62,000 nucleotides of DNA, taken from contig NC_092675.1 of assembly GCF_964355755.1 (NCBI RefSeq), forward strand, positions 18,118,912 through 18,180,911. Direction: 5' to 3'. The stretch is from Antedon mediterranea (taxonomy: Eukaryota; Echinodermata; Crinoidea; Comatulida; Antedonidae). The position numbers and the translations under genes were made by a program. Positions 1-62,000 of the stretch are shown here, piece by piece (position 1 is the stretch's first letter; each line of letters opens with the position of its first letter). The notes under the pieces were generated by a model. That model saw nothing but the letters and a program-made list of their open reading frames with translations. It had not been told where the DNA came from and made no database searches.

Positions 1-140
1 AGCAAGAAAAAAAGTGTTTGTCTGTGGCAGCCTGGAATATAAAAATGTTCTGTAATGAAAATGAGAGTTGTTTTTTGTTTTCTTTGTTTCAGTTTATTAG
101 TGTTAACATTGTCATATTTGTGTGTGCGTAAACCGATTCA
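1..140. other. Unassigned AT-rich sequence
   Basis: There is no recognisable gene or repeat before the GC-rich block that starts near 141. Confidence 0.5.
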
Positions 141-325
141 AATGATCTAGATTGCCCTAGACCGCCAAAGCTTCCAGGGGGCTTCGCCCCCTGGACCCCA
201 ACCGGGGGCCCTTGGCGGCCCCCTGGCCCCCAGCCCATGGTTGCTCGCTTCGCACGCAAAATACTCACATATTGGTTGACCCCCCTTTAATTCTTTGCTG
301 GCTGCGCCCCTGCATTTGAGTTCCA
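141..325. repeat. GC-rich dispersed repeat with perfect hairpin
   Basis: This sharp GC-rich island in AT-rich DNA contains a perfect stem-loop at 174-194 (arms CCAGGGGGC and GCCCCCTGG around a TTC loop). A second C/G-rich block follows, then the phrase CTGGCTGCGCCCCTG. Similar blocks built on 'GGCTTCGCCCCCTGG' recur as dispersed repeats in many animal genomes (from memory). No coding potential is seen. Repeat class is unknown. Confidence 0.6.
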
Positions 326-1784
326 GATGTGTAATCCAACAATTAACGTATTCATTAAAATAGAATTAGAATCATAACGATTCGGCTAACAAGCAATCAA
401 GACTGTAAGAGTGCTAGAGATTACAAACTACATAAATAGCTGGTTATTGTAGAACTAATATGTTCATGAATAATGATTATGGAATTGCGCCTAGCATATT
501 ACAACAGAAATAGTTCCAAAGAGACTATTCTTGAGACTTATGCTTCTTAATTAGCGAACTTTATTAATATATCAATTAAATTCATTGTGTTCAAGTTACC
601 ATATTGCCTTCTTCATCATTTCCTTATTTCAGTGTCATTATTGACTTCTCCTTTTCATACCAAGTAGGCCTTATTACTAAAGAAATGAGTGCTAAAAATG
701 GACTTAACATGATTTATAGGAGGCTGTGTTCAGTCTATCGGCATAATTATGTGATAATATTTCATACTATGTTGTGGTAATGCTCAAAATGATGTAGTAT
801 GTCGTGTTTGCATCCTGCACATTCCTCCACGACTCATGTCTGCAATGATAAACGATTTACAATCCAGTCTAATCTTGACAAGTCTATTTGCAATTGATTT
901 ACACCCATCGTATTTAATATTGTATGAGCATCTATATTTTATTCACTTTAAACACTCTTTATATTTGTTTTCAATATTGTACACGGTTATTTCTTTCAAA
1001 ACACTATGTATCTGTTTTTTGTCTTGATGGAGTAAAGAGTATGGGATGTCCATCCACCACACCCCTACCACCCCCATCCATAATGTTGGCAACAATATTG
1101 AGGTGGGTTATGTTCAGCACTTAGTTCAGGTATCGGGCCGTCACTGGGGTGAAACTTTTTGTATAGATTTTTTTTTTCATTTCAGAAGTAAATATTTCGC
1201 GATCTATGCTTGACAGACATTCGATATTAAAAGTTGAAATTCATAACGGTCGTCTATTAATGAACTTTATATTACCATTATTGTTAATAAATGGAGGATA
1301 TGGAAGACATAGATAGATATTGTGTGCTTGCAGTCTTCACCCGATTCATCTCTTTCCTTCCCGCTTTCATGTATACCGGTATTGCATTAGTACTTTTGTT
1401 TGCTACAATCAAGGTACTAGCTGAAATGTTTAGTTCGTACACTCAACTTATTAAAGAGCACCCGGCCGTCGTTCCTCTTCCCTCTTTAGCGCCTACTCAA
1501 TTCAATTCACATTTATTTACTCATCCTTTATAAATACAGTTTCATTGCATAAATGATGGCAAGGATTCTGCATAGAGAAGTTTACACTTCTGTTTTCGCA
1601 GGACCCTTTTACATAAAAACATAAAACAATAAACACAACATAATAGATACAAAAAAAAAAAACATTTCCTATATACATTTTAGAGTTGTTCATCATCAAA
1701 AAGCGATAGTGTTGTTCTAACAATATTCTTTACACACACACCAACACAACGCATAATATATGCATATTTTATGAGTGAAGCATT
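326..1784. other. Intergenic, nothing recognised
   Basis: The stretch is AT-rich and has only short chance reading frames. One, at 1291-1533 on the plus strand, is 80 codons and hydrophobic, but it matches no family I know and has no supporting context. A poly-A run lies near 1650. Confidence 0.5.
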
Positions 1785-2285
1785 TTAAGTTCTGTAATTC
1801 GATAAAATGTCTCTTTTTACATATTTTTTGAGTATTTTATAATTTTTCTTAAAAATATCTAAGTGATTTCTACAGAGCTCGTTCCATAGTTTCGGTCCGT
1901 GTATACTGATAAAATGTTGACCAGACGTTAATCTAGAGTATGGTTGTTTTACGCTACAAATATTTCGAAGATTATGGGTAGTATTTTCGTTTCTTTTGAA
2001 TATCATTTGAATTCGTCTGAGTAAAACATTACTTTTAATCTGGCCCATGAAACCTAGGACGGTAACTCTGTTGATAATATTGTATGTTAAGTATATTTAA
2101 TTGCTTAAACAGTGGCTCAGAATGTTGCCATGGCCTACTGTAATTAGGATGTGTATAGCTAAATTATTTGGAAAGATATCTTTGTATAATGAACCTAGTA
2201 GGTCTACAGGGGTCCATGGATCAGACTCTATCGTGAAACATTCACATGATTTAACGTCGGCACGATTATTTGTTTTCAATATTAA
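1785..2285 (-). pseudogene. Decayed non-LTR retrotransposon reverse transcriptase, C-terminal tail
   Basis: The minus-strand frame at 1785-2048 has the layout typical of the extreme C-terminus of LINE-type reverse transcriptase polyproteins. A basic stretch with HNLRN leads into a line like 'SIHGPKLWNELCRN', followed by a short lysine-rich helix and stop; the usual family phrase is 'GPKLWNSLP'. Upstream sequence to about 2285 appears to continue it in other frames, so it is frameshifted. No RT catalytic motif remains in the window. This is a fragment of an old element and not a host gene. Confidence 0.55.
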
Positions 2286-4547
2286 AACTTTTCCATTTTA
2301 TAGAGTACGATTATTTGTTTTTCATTTAGCATTTAGGTTATAACCTAATGCTAACGTTAACGTTATTAAATTACGTTTTTATTAAGCATTATGTGGAATA
2401 TAACATCACCGTATCATACCGTTTCTTCGTTCTCCATACAACCTATATATACAATATACTAAAAAGTCCTATACATCATCTTCTCGTATTATTTGTAAAT
2501 AATAGAATTATCACAACTGTATACATTACAATAGGCTACGACCAAGGAGTGGCGGAATATAGACATTGCCGCTTAACGACCTATCTATCCGTAGCAACAT
2601 CATACAATAAAATGTCTTGAATTTCAATCATAAACCCGGGATGAAAAAAAATAATAATAAGCACACAATGAATCATAAGAAATAAAACATATATGAAGAA
2701 ATGCATTATACAAAATACAATATTGCAATGAGAGATTCTTACCTTTAATGGAAGAGCACGTCCGGCTATCCTTTCTGTGTCTATTGATGTGAGGCCTACT
2801 CAGTATCTTATGATGTTTAAGACGCTCTCTGATCTATACTAAAGCTCTACATCAGCCTTCATGAACCCAGATCAATTATTATAATTTACTTGGACATCCT
2901 TGGCTAGAGATGCCAGCCGTAATCACTAAGGTTCTTATTCGGTTCTCTGATAGTATAACGGTGTGATCATCAGTGAATATCTTATTAACATAAGTTCATG
3001 AATATTAATATTACGTCATCAGCACAAAGAGAATGACTCGCAAGAAGAAGAGAAGAGATTAAATGACGTCACCTGATGGAATAATTTAACATTTATTATG
3101 CTTTGCTATAATTACTGCGATGCTACATAATATAGGCTGCACTTATAATTTAATGTGTGTTTCTTATCATGCAGTTGCACGTAATTAATTGTTGTATCAT
3201 GACGTCATAATCGATAATTATGAGAACTTATCATCACCATCACTAGAACATGCAAGATTATATAATCAGGGAAGAGTAAATTTACAATGTCATTCTTCCC
3301 TGAAATAATGTATTCTCTACACTATTACCTCCACCGATTTGGACCACTTAATACTCTCCTCAATTTAAGCGCTGTCTCGAAGATTTATTCTCACACACTT
3401 AAATTTTGTTATACTTTAATAAATCAATTAGTTTTTCTCCATCGTGATTAGGTGACTCGTTGTTTAAGTTATAAAAGATTCCATGTTCATTTATTATCAT
3501 TAGATCTACTATAAATAGGCATTCCCGAGTTTTGAATTCTCCCATCGTCCATCTTTACATTTCAATTCGGAAGTTGTCCGTCTGAATTGAATTGAAATTG
3601 TCATCACACGCATTGATTTGTCAGTTTAGGATTTAAGAATATGGGTTTTTTTAGAAGAAGAAGAAAGTAAATCAATAATTGGTTTTACTTTATTTTGCTA
3701 TCAATTAAAAAAAAATAATATAAATAGGCGTACCACACGAATTATATTGTGACTTGAGAAATTTTATAAATAGTGCCCTCTAAATATGAATAGACATAAA
3801 CGTCTGGCTTATAATAGTCTATACACCTACTTATATTAAATTGGGGGCGTTTCAATAACATGGAAAAATCTGACTTTAGAATGTAAATTGATAAAAATTA
3901 CCTTGATTTAATTGTAATTCTCTGGATATTTTAATGACAAGATATCTTTAAAATGAATGATATATAAGGTAAGAAGAAAATGTTTATAAATACTTAATTT
4001 TTTCACTTATTAAAGCTGTTTTTATGGCATAAAATCCAACCAAATGGTGATGGGAATCGAGGCGTGAACGTAACCTATTTTCATCATCACTTACACTGCT
4101 GAGAGAATGTTATTATTCCTGACAGTGACTGAGTTCGGAAGGCTCCATTGGTTGCACAAGCCTAATTAGTAGGCCTACATTTATTAGTTGTAGCATATAC
4201 CGATGCTTATTGCGAACTAAGATTGTGTGGTAAAAGTTATAGTTAAATTTAATTAGGCTAGTTTGAGAATATCGGATAAAAATGAGTTTGGTTGGTTGAA
4301 TAAATGGAAATCCCACCTCCTCTCTCCCCCTCTCCCCTCCCCTATTCTCCTTCTCCCCATAAGTTTCCCGACATAGCCAGCAAGTAAAGTAAACTTCAAA
4401 AGAATAGATCCTCAGAACATGGAGGAATTTTATACCTCCATGCACAGAATAATTTCAGATAAAAAAAGAAAAAGGAAACTCCAAATAGAGACTCAAGCAA
4501 TTTTGAGAATTCAGCACATTGCACTATTTGTTTAGATCAATTATGAA
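2286..4547. other. Intergenic, nothing certain
   Basis: No coding region is supported. A minus-strand AAAG|GTAAGAAT splice-donor-like site sits at about 2734-2745. TTACGTCA (3011-3018) and two perfect TGACGTCA sites (3064-3071 and 3200-3207) cluster within 200 bases. Together they could mark a noncoding first exon and promoter of a gene on the minus strand, but no protein evidence links to them. Simple A/T tracts are frequent. Confidence 0.35.
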
Positions 4548-6068
4548 CTGCTGTGGCTAAAGATACGGTACCGTATCCTAACTTCCGTTTGCTAAAGGTA
4601 CGGTAAAATTGCATTACGTCATAATCAGCCAATGGGGTGCTGGTACGTATGTGACGTCATCGAATAAGGACTTTGGATTTTTTTTCATATCGCGACCGCA
4701 GAGAATGCCTTCGGCGGCGCCAGGCTGCATGGAGGCGTGCGTTTAATAACGGGTGACAACGTTGGTGGACGTTACATAAAAGCGTTTAAAACATGCACTC
4801 AATCTCAAATATTATTTCAGTATTATAATCCGATATGTTGATAGCCAAATTAGAGGTAAAGGACTTATAATTCAATGTTGGAAATTGTGTTTCGTCTAGT
4901 TCATTCGTCTATAGTTACTATATATGAGGGTTTTATTTTTATTCCAAATGGCCTATTTAGGCCTATATTTTTTATTAAACTTTGTTTACAGATGATGATG
5001 ACAACAAAGGGCCCTCAAATAACTACCGTACTGACGCGGGTATAAGCCCATACTCGGGTATAAGCCCACCCATTAATTCGAAGATCTACAGTGTGTGTCG
5101 TAATACATTATTTTGCATTTGGCGACGTCCATACACCGAATACACCTACCTTTGATCATAACCAAGCTAGGCTAATATACGCTAGGCCATATGAGGCCTA
5201 GCGGTCCTGTTTTGTTTACACTCCATCGCGGTCGAAGATCGCTTCACACACGACGCTACAAGTCGCCAAAACGGAAAACCACTATTTGGTATCGGCTGCC
5301 ATAAACAAGCTTATTAAATTTCTTTGGTACATTTCTATTTAACGAACATTGTATACTTGCTTTTCTGCTTGATAAATTCTTGTTAAATTGATGTTTAAAA
5401 TAAGATATTCTACGATAAATTACACGAACTAATTTTCCAACACTCTACACCTCGTGTATTTAGAGGCAACGTCGTACACGTGAGGGCGCTCGCTCGCATG
5501 GTGGAATACACAGTGTACATGTGCTGTTTTTGACGATCTGCATTTTTGGATCCTCGGGTATAAGCCCACCCCCCAAACTTGACGTGATTTCATGTTCGAG
5601 GGGGGTGGGCTTATACCCGCGTCAGTACGGTAATGATTTAGACAGTAGCCCCATTGCTGAGTCACAGAAATCAGCGCACACATGCAGCTGGCCCTAGCCT
5701 GGCACTGCTATCCCTACACAAACAAACTCATATAATGAGGTTATAGGTAATAGGCCTCTTTTGAAACGGTTTTCTGTATTCTAGAATTGAAATCAACATG
5801 TTTTGGCTTTCAATAATATTAACAAACATACTGTATGCTACATTTAGTTTTTGTCACACACGATGACGATAATAGCGACAAATGAAGCATAAAGAAAATG
5901 TTAAGCGGTTCATAACTGTTTTCGCGATATGAAAACAAATTCAAAGTCATTACACGATGACGTCACACATGTACCACCACCCCACTGGCTGGTTATGACG
6001 TAATGCAATTTTACCGTATCTTTAGCAAACGAAAGTTAGGATACGGTACCGTATCTTTAGCCACGGCG
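4548..6068. mobile_element. DNA transposon derivative with ~110-bp terminal inverted repeats, possible hAT type
   Basis: Near-identical inverted arms lie at 4553-4662 and 5955-6064 (GTGGCTAAAGATACGGTACC... and its complement), each ending inward in GACGTCATCG. ATTATGAA occurs just outside on both sides (4540-4547 and 6069-6076) and fits an 8-bp target duplication, as hAT elements make. The outermost bases pair imperfectly. No transposase is encoded, so it is non-autonomous. A separate inverted-repeat element is inserted within it. Confidence 0.7.
5024..5632. mobile_element. Nested MITE with 27-bp perfect inverted ends
   Basis: The ends are TACCGTACTGACGCGGGTAT at 5024 and its exact complement ending at 5632, with the match running 27 bases (5024-5050 and 5606-5632). 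The terminal TA may be the target duplication. The motif GGGTATAAGCCCA is repeated inside near both ends, so the right end can fold on itself. It is about 609 bp with no transposase. It lies wholly inside the larger element, so it inserted later. Confidence 0.75.
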
Positions 6069-7739
6069 ATTATGAAAAATGGTTTTTGAAAATGATCAAA
6101 TAGAAAATTTATGTCTTCTTTTTCTTCAATACTTTGTAGTTTCTTTTTCTTATTTTATTTGCCAGTTAAAATTGTGATCATTTCAACTCACTTTTCTTTT
6201 ACCTGAGCCTTGATTTATCTCACTATTTTAGTACCTTTTTAGACCACGCAATAATCCAATTTTGATCTGTTACTATTATTACTAACCTTAAAGGCGAGTG
6301 GCAGTTGGAAAGGTACCGTATACTGCTGCACCTCAATTATAGGTGGGAGGACCAGGATGAACCAAATTATTGTCTGATTGCTTCTGGTCCTAAACATTCT
6401 GACTGAATGTTTCGGCCCCTGAAACATTTCCGCCCATTCATTTATGTTTTAAAGAGAGGAGAAAAAAGAAAGACGGACAAAGCAAAAACAATAATGAAAG
6501 TTAAAGTTAAATTAAGATTTAATTGTCTGATTGAATTGTTTTCACTGTGAAATTTGTCAAAATTCCTGACATACAAAACTATATGACTTTATTCCTTTAT
6601 GTTGAAATACTGTACATCACATGTGTTTAACCTCACTTTTTGTATTAAAATACACAGTAATGGTATATTATTTTAATCAAGAAAATGTCAGTTAAAATTA
6701 AAGCCAAAATATAAACATTAACATTGAACAAAAAAAATAGTGGATTAATCCTTGTTGATTGTCTTCATTGTAGTTAGTACGTTTACTTCCTTTTCTAAAA
6801 ATTGTGCCTCAAAACAGTACTGCATGACCAAACATAGTCCAAGTCTGTGTCTGGGAACTCAGTTGAGCCAAAATGAGGGGATGGTATATATTGTAATCCT
6901 ATCGCATTGACAATAGACTTGACTAAAAGTCTTGTGTCCGAATTTAGCCTATATGGAGGTAGGTGGATACTCGAGCATACTGTAGGATTACAGTATATTA
7001 ATACTGAAATATTGTTAATATACTTCCGATTCACATAATTTTCACGCTTCATTGTCTTGTCCTGCATAAAGCATTGATTTTCCTATGGGAATCTCTTATT
7101 TTAAGTATTGATTAACCAACTGTCTAGATTTTCCCATTCACTGACCAAGGCAGCTACTTCTCAGATTCAACGCTTGTATTAATATGATTTAGCAGAATTC
7201 GTCTTATGCGATTTGGCTGGCACTAGGCTGATTATAAAGTTCAATTAATTAGCTACAGTGTCCACATGGGTATTGGCATGAGATATGAATGACACGGTTT
7301 ACAATGTGTAATATTTATTATGCACAATACTACTGTACAGGGTACCTACAATGCAATGACTCCCTCCCAGTTATTTAAAAATACTTGTGTATCTTTGTAT
7401 CTGGTTTTGTGTTAAATTACAAATTTACCTTGGAAATTATCTATAGCAACATTCCAATTTATGATTCTGAAGTTTTGTCAAAAATAAATTGTGAAATTTT
7501 TGAATTAAAAAAAAAAAAATTCGTTAAAAAATGATATTAAAGTGTTCAAATTTTGTTAACATGACAAACCAAACATTAAATATAGCAACGTTTATTTTAA
7601 TGTATTCATTTGCAGTACACTTGACCATGGCCTATTGTTTAAATAATGAACATATTATTAATTAATGTGTCCTTCATACCAGCACCATTACCTCAAACCC
7701 ATCCTCCCTCCTCTCTCATTCCTATACTTTCTAGTAATT
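6069..7739. other. Intergenic, nothing recognised
   Basis: AT-rich sequence with short chance frames only. No repeat structure was found by eye other than homopolymer runs, such as the A-run near 7508. Confidence 0.5.
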
Positions 7740-8220
7740 TACCTCCGCCAAGAAGGTTCTGTATATGTAACCGATTGCGTGTGTGTGTCTGTTACTATTA
7801 GCAAGATTTTACTCAAAAAGTTATTGGAAGATCTTTACGAAAATACAGATAGATGTGGTTAAGGACCACTCCATTACATTTTGGAGGCAAGCCGTACCAC
7901 AGTCCCAATTCTGGATCAGTTTTTAGTATTGTTTTCAGACCAGCTAGTGTTAAAAGATAGGACAGAATTTTCAAAAGCCAGCGAGCAGTCTTAGCCTAAA
8001 GTAACCTGAAATTGCATTTTCTCGAAAACTACTTGTCCAAATAACTTCATTTTTATACAAGAGGCAAGAGGTATAATGTGTGATTTGTAATCTTTACACC
8101 AAACTCGCATACACATGCTTGTAGTAAAATTAGCCTCACACAGCATTAAGACACACACAAATATAATATATTTTCTGGAGAAATTCCGTATGCACTCTCG
8201 AAGTGGCTTTCTAGTTTAAA
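7740..8220 (+). repeat. Dispersed invertebrate repeat (CCTCCGCCAAG family)
   Basis: It opens with ACCTCCGCCAAGAAGGTT, then a GTGTGTGTCTGT stretch and 'TAGCAAGATTTTACTCAAAA'. It closes with 'GCACTCTCGAAGTGGCTTTC'. I recall this order from repeats that are common in marine invertebrate genomes (CCTCCGCCAAGGAGGTT start; TCTGAGTGC end). The middle is diverged. Transposon class is unknown and no protein is encoded. Confidence 0.6.
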
Positions 8221-11200
8221 AATGTTATCATCTGAAATCATTCTGTAGGACTAAACTCAATTTGAATTAATTTTTCTTTACCAATGATACTGTACAGTTA
8301 CTTTAAAGTAAATTGTGTTTATATTACGTACTTTACTTCAATAGATTACAGATATATGTAGACACTACAGCAGCACATTCATTAACGCTAAATCTCGAAA
8401 CGCAATATATTTAATCAGGTTACACGCAACCCAGAATCTATAAATTACAATGACCTTTTGACGATTAATTTGGAACAGGATTTTTGTTTTCTTTTCATAT
8501 TGATGATGACAATGAAAATAATATTAACACGCGTGTACACACTACATACAATACATTCTTTACTGTATGAAATTGAAAAGCGTAGTTAAACACATTGGTA
8601 GTGATAAAGTACATAATGATACATAAAAATGTAATTTTTAAAGTTTGGGAGTCAATGAAAAATATTTGTTGTGTTTCTTTTATAAGTTTGATTTAAAAAC
8701 TCCCCTACTGATTACATTTGTTGTAAATTAGATATTAAACCTTTATCCGATTTGCATTAATATAATAATAATGAGATATACCCACTTCTGTGTTGGGCCA
8801 TTGGATGATGGTTTCCTCTTGGGCTATTGGCCAAATGTTTTAATAAATTTAAAATAAAAATTGGAAAAATTCAAATCGCATAATAAAATTTCAATTCATT
8901 TGCATAACACACTTTAAGGGTGCAATGAAGTACAGTATTTTCTTTAATATCATGTGACATACAATCTTCCAATCAAATGGCAAGAATCTACTTACTGTAA
9001 CCTGTATGTTATAATTTTAGTAAATGATGTATAAATTGGAAAAATAGACTGTGATACATAATTTTAATTATGAAAAAGGTATAAATATTTAATTTGCCAT
9101 CAATTGTAAATCTATGAAATTACAGTATAAGATTACATACATTTATGCTACAGAATTTTATTAATTAAATCTTGATAATAATTAATATAATTTTTATAAT
9201 TACTAAAATATCGTTTATAATAAAAATTGTCATTGATAATGATAATAATTTGTAGTGGTTATGGTTGAGTGCTCATGGGGTCAATTTCTATACTTGAGTT
9301 CACAATAATACAATGTAACTTTTTAATTGGTTAATACAGTCAGTGGCTGTCAATGGTGCTTACATTTTTTTGATGTCATCGCCATTTCCTTCCATTCTTT
9401 CCATTGGGCACTGTTGTGTTTTCTTTTTATTTGTGAGAATCTAGAAGACCACATTGTAGCTAGAACTGATATCAATAAATTAAGGTTTTATTTATTTAGT
9501 AACAGATTTATGAAATAAGCAATAACATTTTTAATTTCATCCCAAATTCCTTATTATTTTTGTAAATTATATTTAATTTTTGCCATGTACTATTATTAAT
9601 GATATTAACTGTTATAATGAAATGTAATGCATTTGTTTTGTTTATTGATTTTTCAGTAATTACTACAATAGATATTTCCTTAATTTTATTATTTTAATTA
9701 ACATTTAGTAACCAATTTAATCGCAACAAACAGTGCCTTGTAAATTAACACTCTAAATGGGTGTACAAGCTATCATGTTTTAAATATAAATTATAATAAT
9801 AGACCAGGGAGTTTATAATTACAACTCCCTGTTTAGACTAATGTTCATAGCGTGCTTTAACAAGCGGATTGTGATGCTAAATGTTGTACAATTACCAACA
9901 TAATGTGCATTCATTATTTTATTTCCCATGTGATTGTAGGCCTACTTCCAGTACATTATTTTAATATAAAACATGCCACATTTTAGTAACTGTATATTAG
10001 GTTGCAATGTAATTTTTGCATTGGAAATTTGTTAATGCTTTTGAAAGAGCATGGGTACCCTCCCTCAACTGGGTGGATGTATAGAGACTACAGAGAAAAA
10101 ACATGAGATTAGATGGAATGATATATACAGTACTTTGCATGGAAAATATTTTCTGAAGATCTTTTTGTACATTTAATGAAAAAGACAATTTTTCCACTAT
10201 ACGTACAGTACTATACAATTTACAATGATTCACAAAAACTCCAAAATTAAAACAAATGAATCAACTATGAGTTTCCAGTATGAAGTCTATTCATTGCCAT
10301 TAATACTCTATCTGTGTACACGTACGGTATACTGACATAAGTTTTGCCCTAACCCCTGGAAAACTATTTAGTGTATTACGCATGAAAAATTCCAGATTGC
10401 TTTTTCTGAATTTGTTATTATGATTGTTTGTTAGTGTTTCAATTATACAGTAATTGTAATAAATGTAGTATGATTGATGCAAACTGTACAAACAAAAAAA
10501 TTTAAATTGCAGTATATTTATTTAATTCAGCAACATTTACCACAAGTTGACTGCATGCTTGAAGCTAATATTAATAAACTTACAGTAAATTCTGTAATAT
10601 AGCTAATTACCTCTCCATACAACTCAAGTTTCATTGACGACGGTAAAAAAACATCTTCATTTTATGATTAATGTCAGTTTGCTAAATTCAGGAACGCTAT
10701 AATAAGCGGGAAAGATGTATAGTTTTTTAGTGAATTTGATTGGCTATTGAGAACTATCATACTTCGAACGATGATGGTTGATAGTTGATATCCAGTTAAT
10801 TTATCGACATTATGTGCGATTTTTCATCACTTATGGTTTTTACTCTTTTTAAAATCTAATTGCGTACAGAATGTGTAGGTATTGGTTACATGGATTTTTA
10901 GTCGTGATTGTAGAGTTTCCATTCCCACATAAATTATTACTGATTTTGAGAATTTTTTTTGTACTATATTTTGCTGTAGTGTTCAATAAATTTTAGTAAA
11001 TTAATTAATATAAATATAGTACAGTTACATAATTAATGTGAAAATATTTTATGCGAGTGAGAATCAAAGATAGACTGTTTCCAAAAGTGAAGCCTATCTT
11101 TTTACTTGATATGCGTGTGGCCTCGACATGAAAATGCGCTAATTCTTTATGCGCCATCTAAGGCAAAACTGGACCGAGTGTGAAAGACACTTTAAAACTT

Positions 11201-11775
11201 GCTTTGTATACTGTCATTTTATAAATACCTCAAAATATTTCTTTTCAAAAACATAAATAACATATCATGGTGTGTCATATTTATGTAGTGAAATGTGCCT
11301 TGCAGTACATTACATTATATTAAAAATAGATTAAACAAACCTGATACACAACTACCTCATGTGAAGTGTTTTCTAAAGATAGCATCTAACTCAGCTGGTT
11401 ATTGAACGTCATTCACTTCCTACTCTTAACCCATCGAAACAGAAACATACTATACAAATGTAACACTGTAAAATACAACATTGTAAGTAAACAAATACTG
11501 TATTATTACTGAAATGCTGTACATGTATGTATTATTTTTTAAGCCTGTATGAATTTTAAAATCTGATAATTTCATTACATTTTCATTTGCCAATGTACAG
11601 TAGAGTAGCAAATTGCTACACACACTCAACTTCCCTACACATTATTAATTAACAATTGATATGAATAGCAAAACTGTAGAATACTATGTTTTCTAACTCA
11701 GACTTCAGATTAATTATCCTATCAAACTTTCCAAATGAACATTTGCACTGAATGAAATTGATAAATAATACTATT
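8221..11775. other. Intergenic or 5' region, nothing recognised
   Basis: This is very AT-rich sequence with no convincing coding frame, RNA gene or inverted repeat. Noncoding first exons and the promoter of the WDFY3 gene could be here or further upstream, but nothing in the sequence marks them. Confidence 0.45.
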
Positions 11776-11940
11776 AGCCTTGTCTATAATATCATTATCA
11801 AACTTTATGTAACAAAAAAATGTGATGTGCCCATATATAGACATGATAATGTCATATTACTACCATATTTGGGCATCACGACCATATTTTGGGACATCAC
11901 ACTTTTTTTGTCAAACTAGTTTGATATAGATAGTGCTTAA
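11776..11940 (+). mobile_element. MITE-A copy 1 (forward)
   Basis: First of nine copies of a ~170-bp inverted-repeat element. The consensus begins TAAAGCTCTGTCTACACTAT and ends in the complement. Inside come ATGTGACAAAAAAATGTGATG, a CATGATGATGTCATAT centre and two 'CCATATTTGGGCA' boxes. This copy is degenerate at its tips and lies about 400 bp upstream of the first coding exon. It has no coding capacity. Confidence 0.8.
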
Positions 11941-12344
11941 GTCTGTAAATTTATTGTGCATTTCCTAGAAGAAGGATGTGAGGTTGTATACTTCTAGTAA
12001 GTCAAGGAAATTGATGACAATAGGTAATTCAGTTTAAACAAAAATTCCTGTTGGTGGTGGCACAATAGAATTGGTATTTGACTTGATAAATATTGCTTCC
12101 ATCCAGTTGGAATGAAAGGAAAACAATTATTGTATTATTGTATTATTAATATTGGCTATTATCAGGAAAGAATTAAGGAAGTGACTATTGTTAGTTCTAA
12201 TACTAAAAGTACTGTATAAAGACAAATAACATTCGTTATGGAGGAATTATTTCTCTGTGATTGAATAAAGCAGATGATTTTATTCTAAGAGAAACAAAAG
12301 AAAACAAGACCCAAAAAAAGTATAATATTTTTGTTCCATTGCAG

Positions 12345-12365
12345 AGTTGAATCAAACAAATAGTC
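12345..12365 (+). other. WDFY3: WDFY3 5' UTR piece with in-frame stop
   Basis: The splice acceptor TTCCATTGCAG ends at 12344. The 21 untranslated bases that follow contain an in-frame TGA at 12348-12350, which supports the ATG at 12366 as the true start. It also implies at least one noncoding exon further upstream. Confidence 0.7.

Positions 12366-62000
<49,635 letters not shown>

Noticed and set aside
1291-1533. 80-codon plus-strand frame with a hydrophobic middle
   Set aside because: No family resemblance, no splice or promoter context, and AT-rich DNA gives such frames by chance.

Overview
This is an AT-rich, intron-dense animal genomic window. It is dominated by one gene: the WDFY3/ALFY (Drosophila blue cheese, bchs) family scaffold of selective autophagy, read on the + strand. 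From an ATG at 12366 I could chain 60 coding exons, all with GT-AG introns and all in a continuous reading frame, giving about 3,225 codons before the window ends inside the last exon. Up to two extra in-frame cassette exons are candidates. The order of conserved blocks matches vertebrate WDFY3 as I remember it: helical armadillo-like N-terminal half, concanavalin A-like/LamG region, long helical middle, acidic linker, PH-like domain, BEACH domain, start of the WD40 propeller. The rest of the propeller, the LC3-interacting region and the C-terminal FYVE finger should lie just beyond base 62000.

The organism looks like an invertebrate metazoan, probably a marine deuterostome such as an echinoderm. 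The reasons are the vertebrate-like protein, many short introns, and abundant MITEs and tRNA-Leu-like SINEs. This placement is an inference and not firm.

Layout: 1-12344 has no gene that I can support. It holds a GC-rich repeat (141-325), a decayed reverse transcriptase tail (about 1785-2285, minus strand), a composite transposon with one inverted-repeat element nested in another (4548-6068), a dispersed invertebrate repeat (7740-8220) and the first copy of a recurrent MITE. From 12345 to 62000 is the WDFY3 gene. Its introns carry eight further copies of that MITE (called MITE-A here), five tRNA-Leu-like SINE copies or fragments, at least four other inverted-repeat elements, two minisatellites and several perfect hairpins.

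Nothing bacterial is present: no operons, CRISPR or phage. The points of most interest are the candidate cassette exons at 43703-43765 and 46952-46999 (the latter with a GC donor), the three tiny phase-0 exons 30-32, a 30-bp minisatellite in intron 37 that is open in frame into exon 38, and inverted MITE-A pairs around exons 28-29. Residue numbers below leave out the candidate cassettes.
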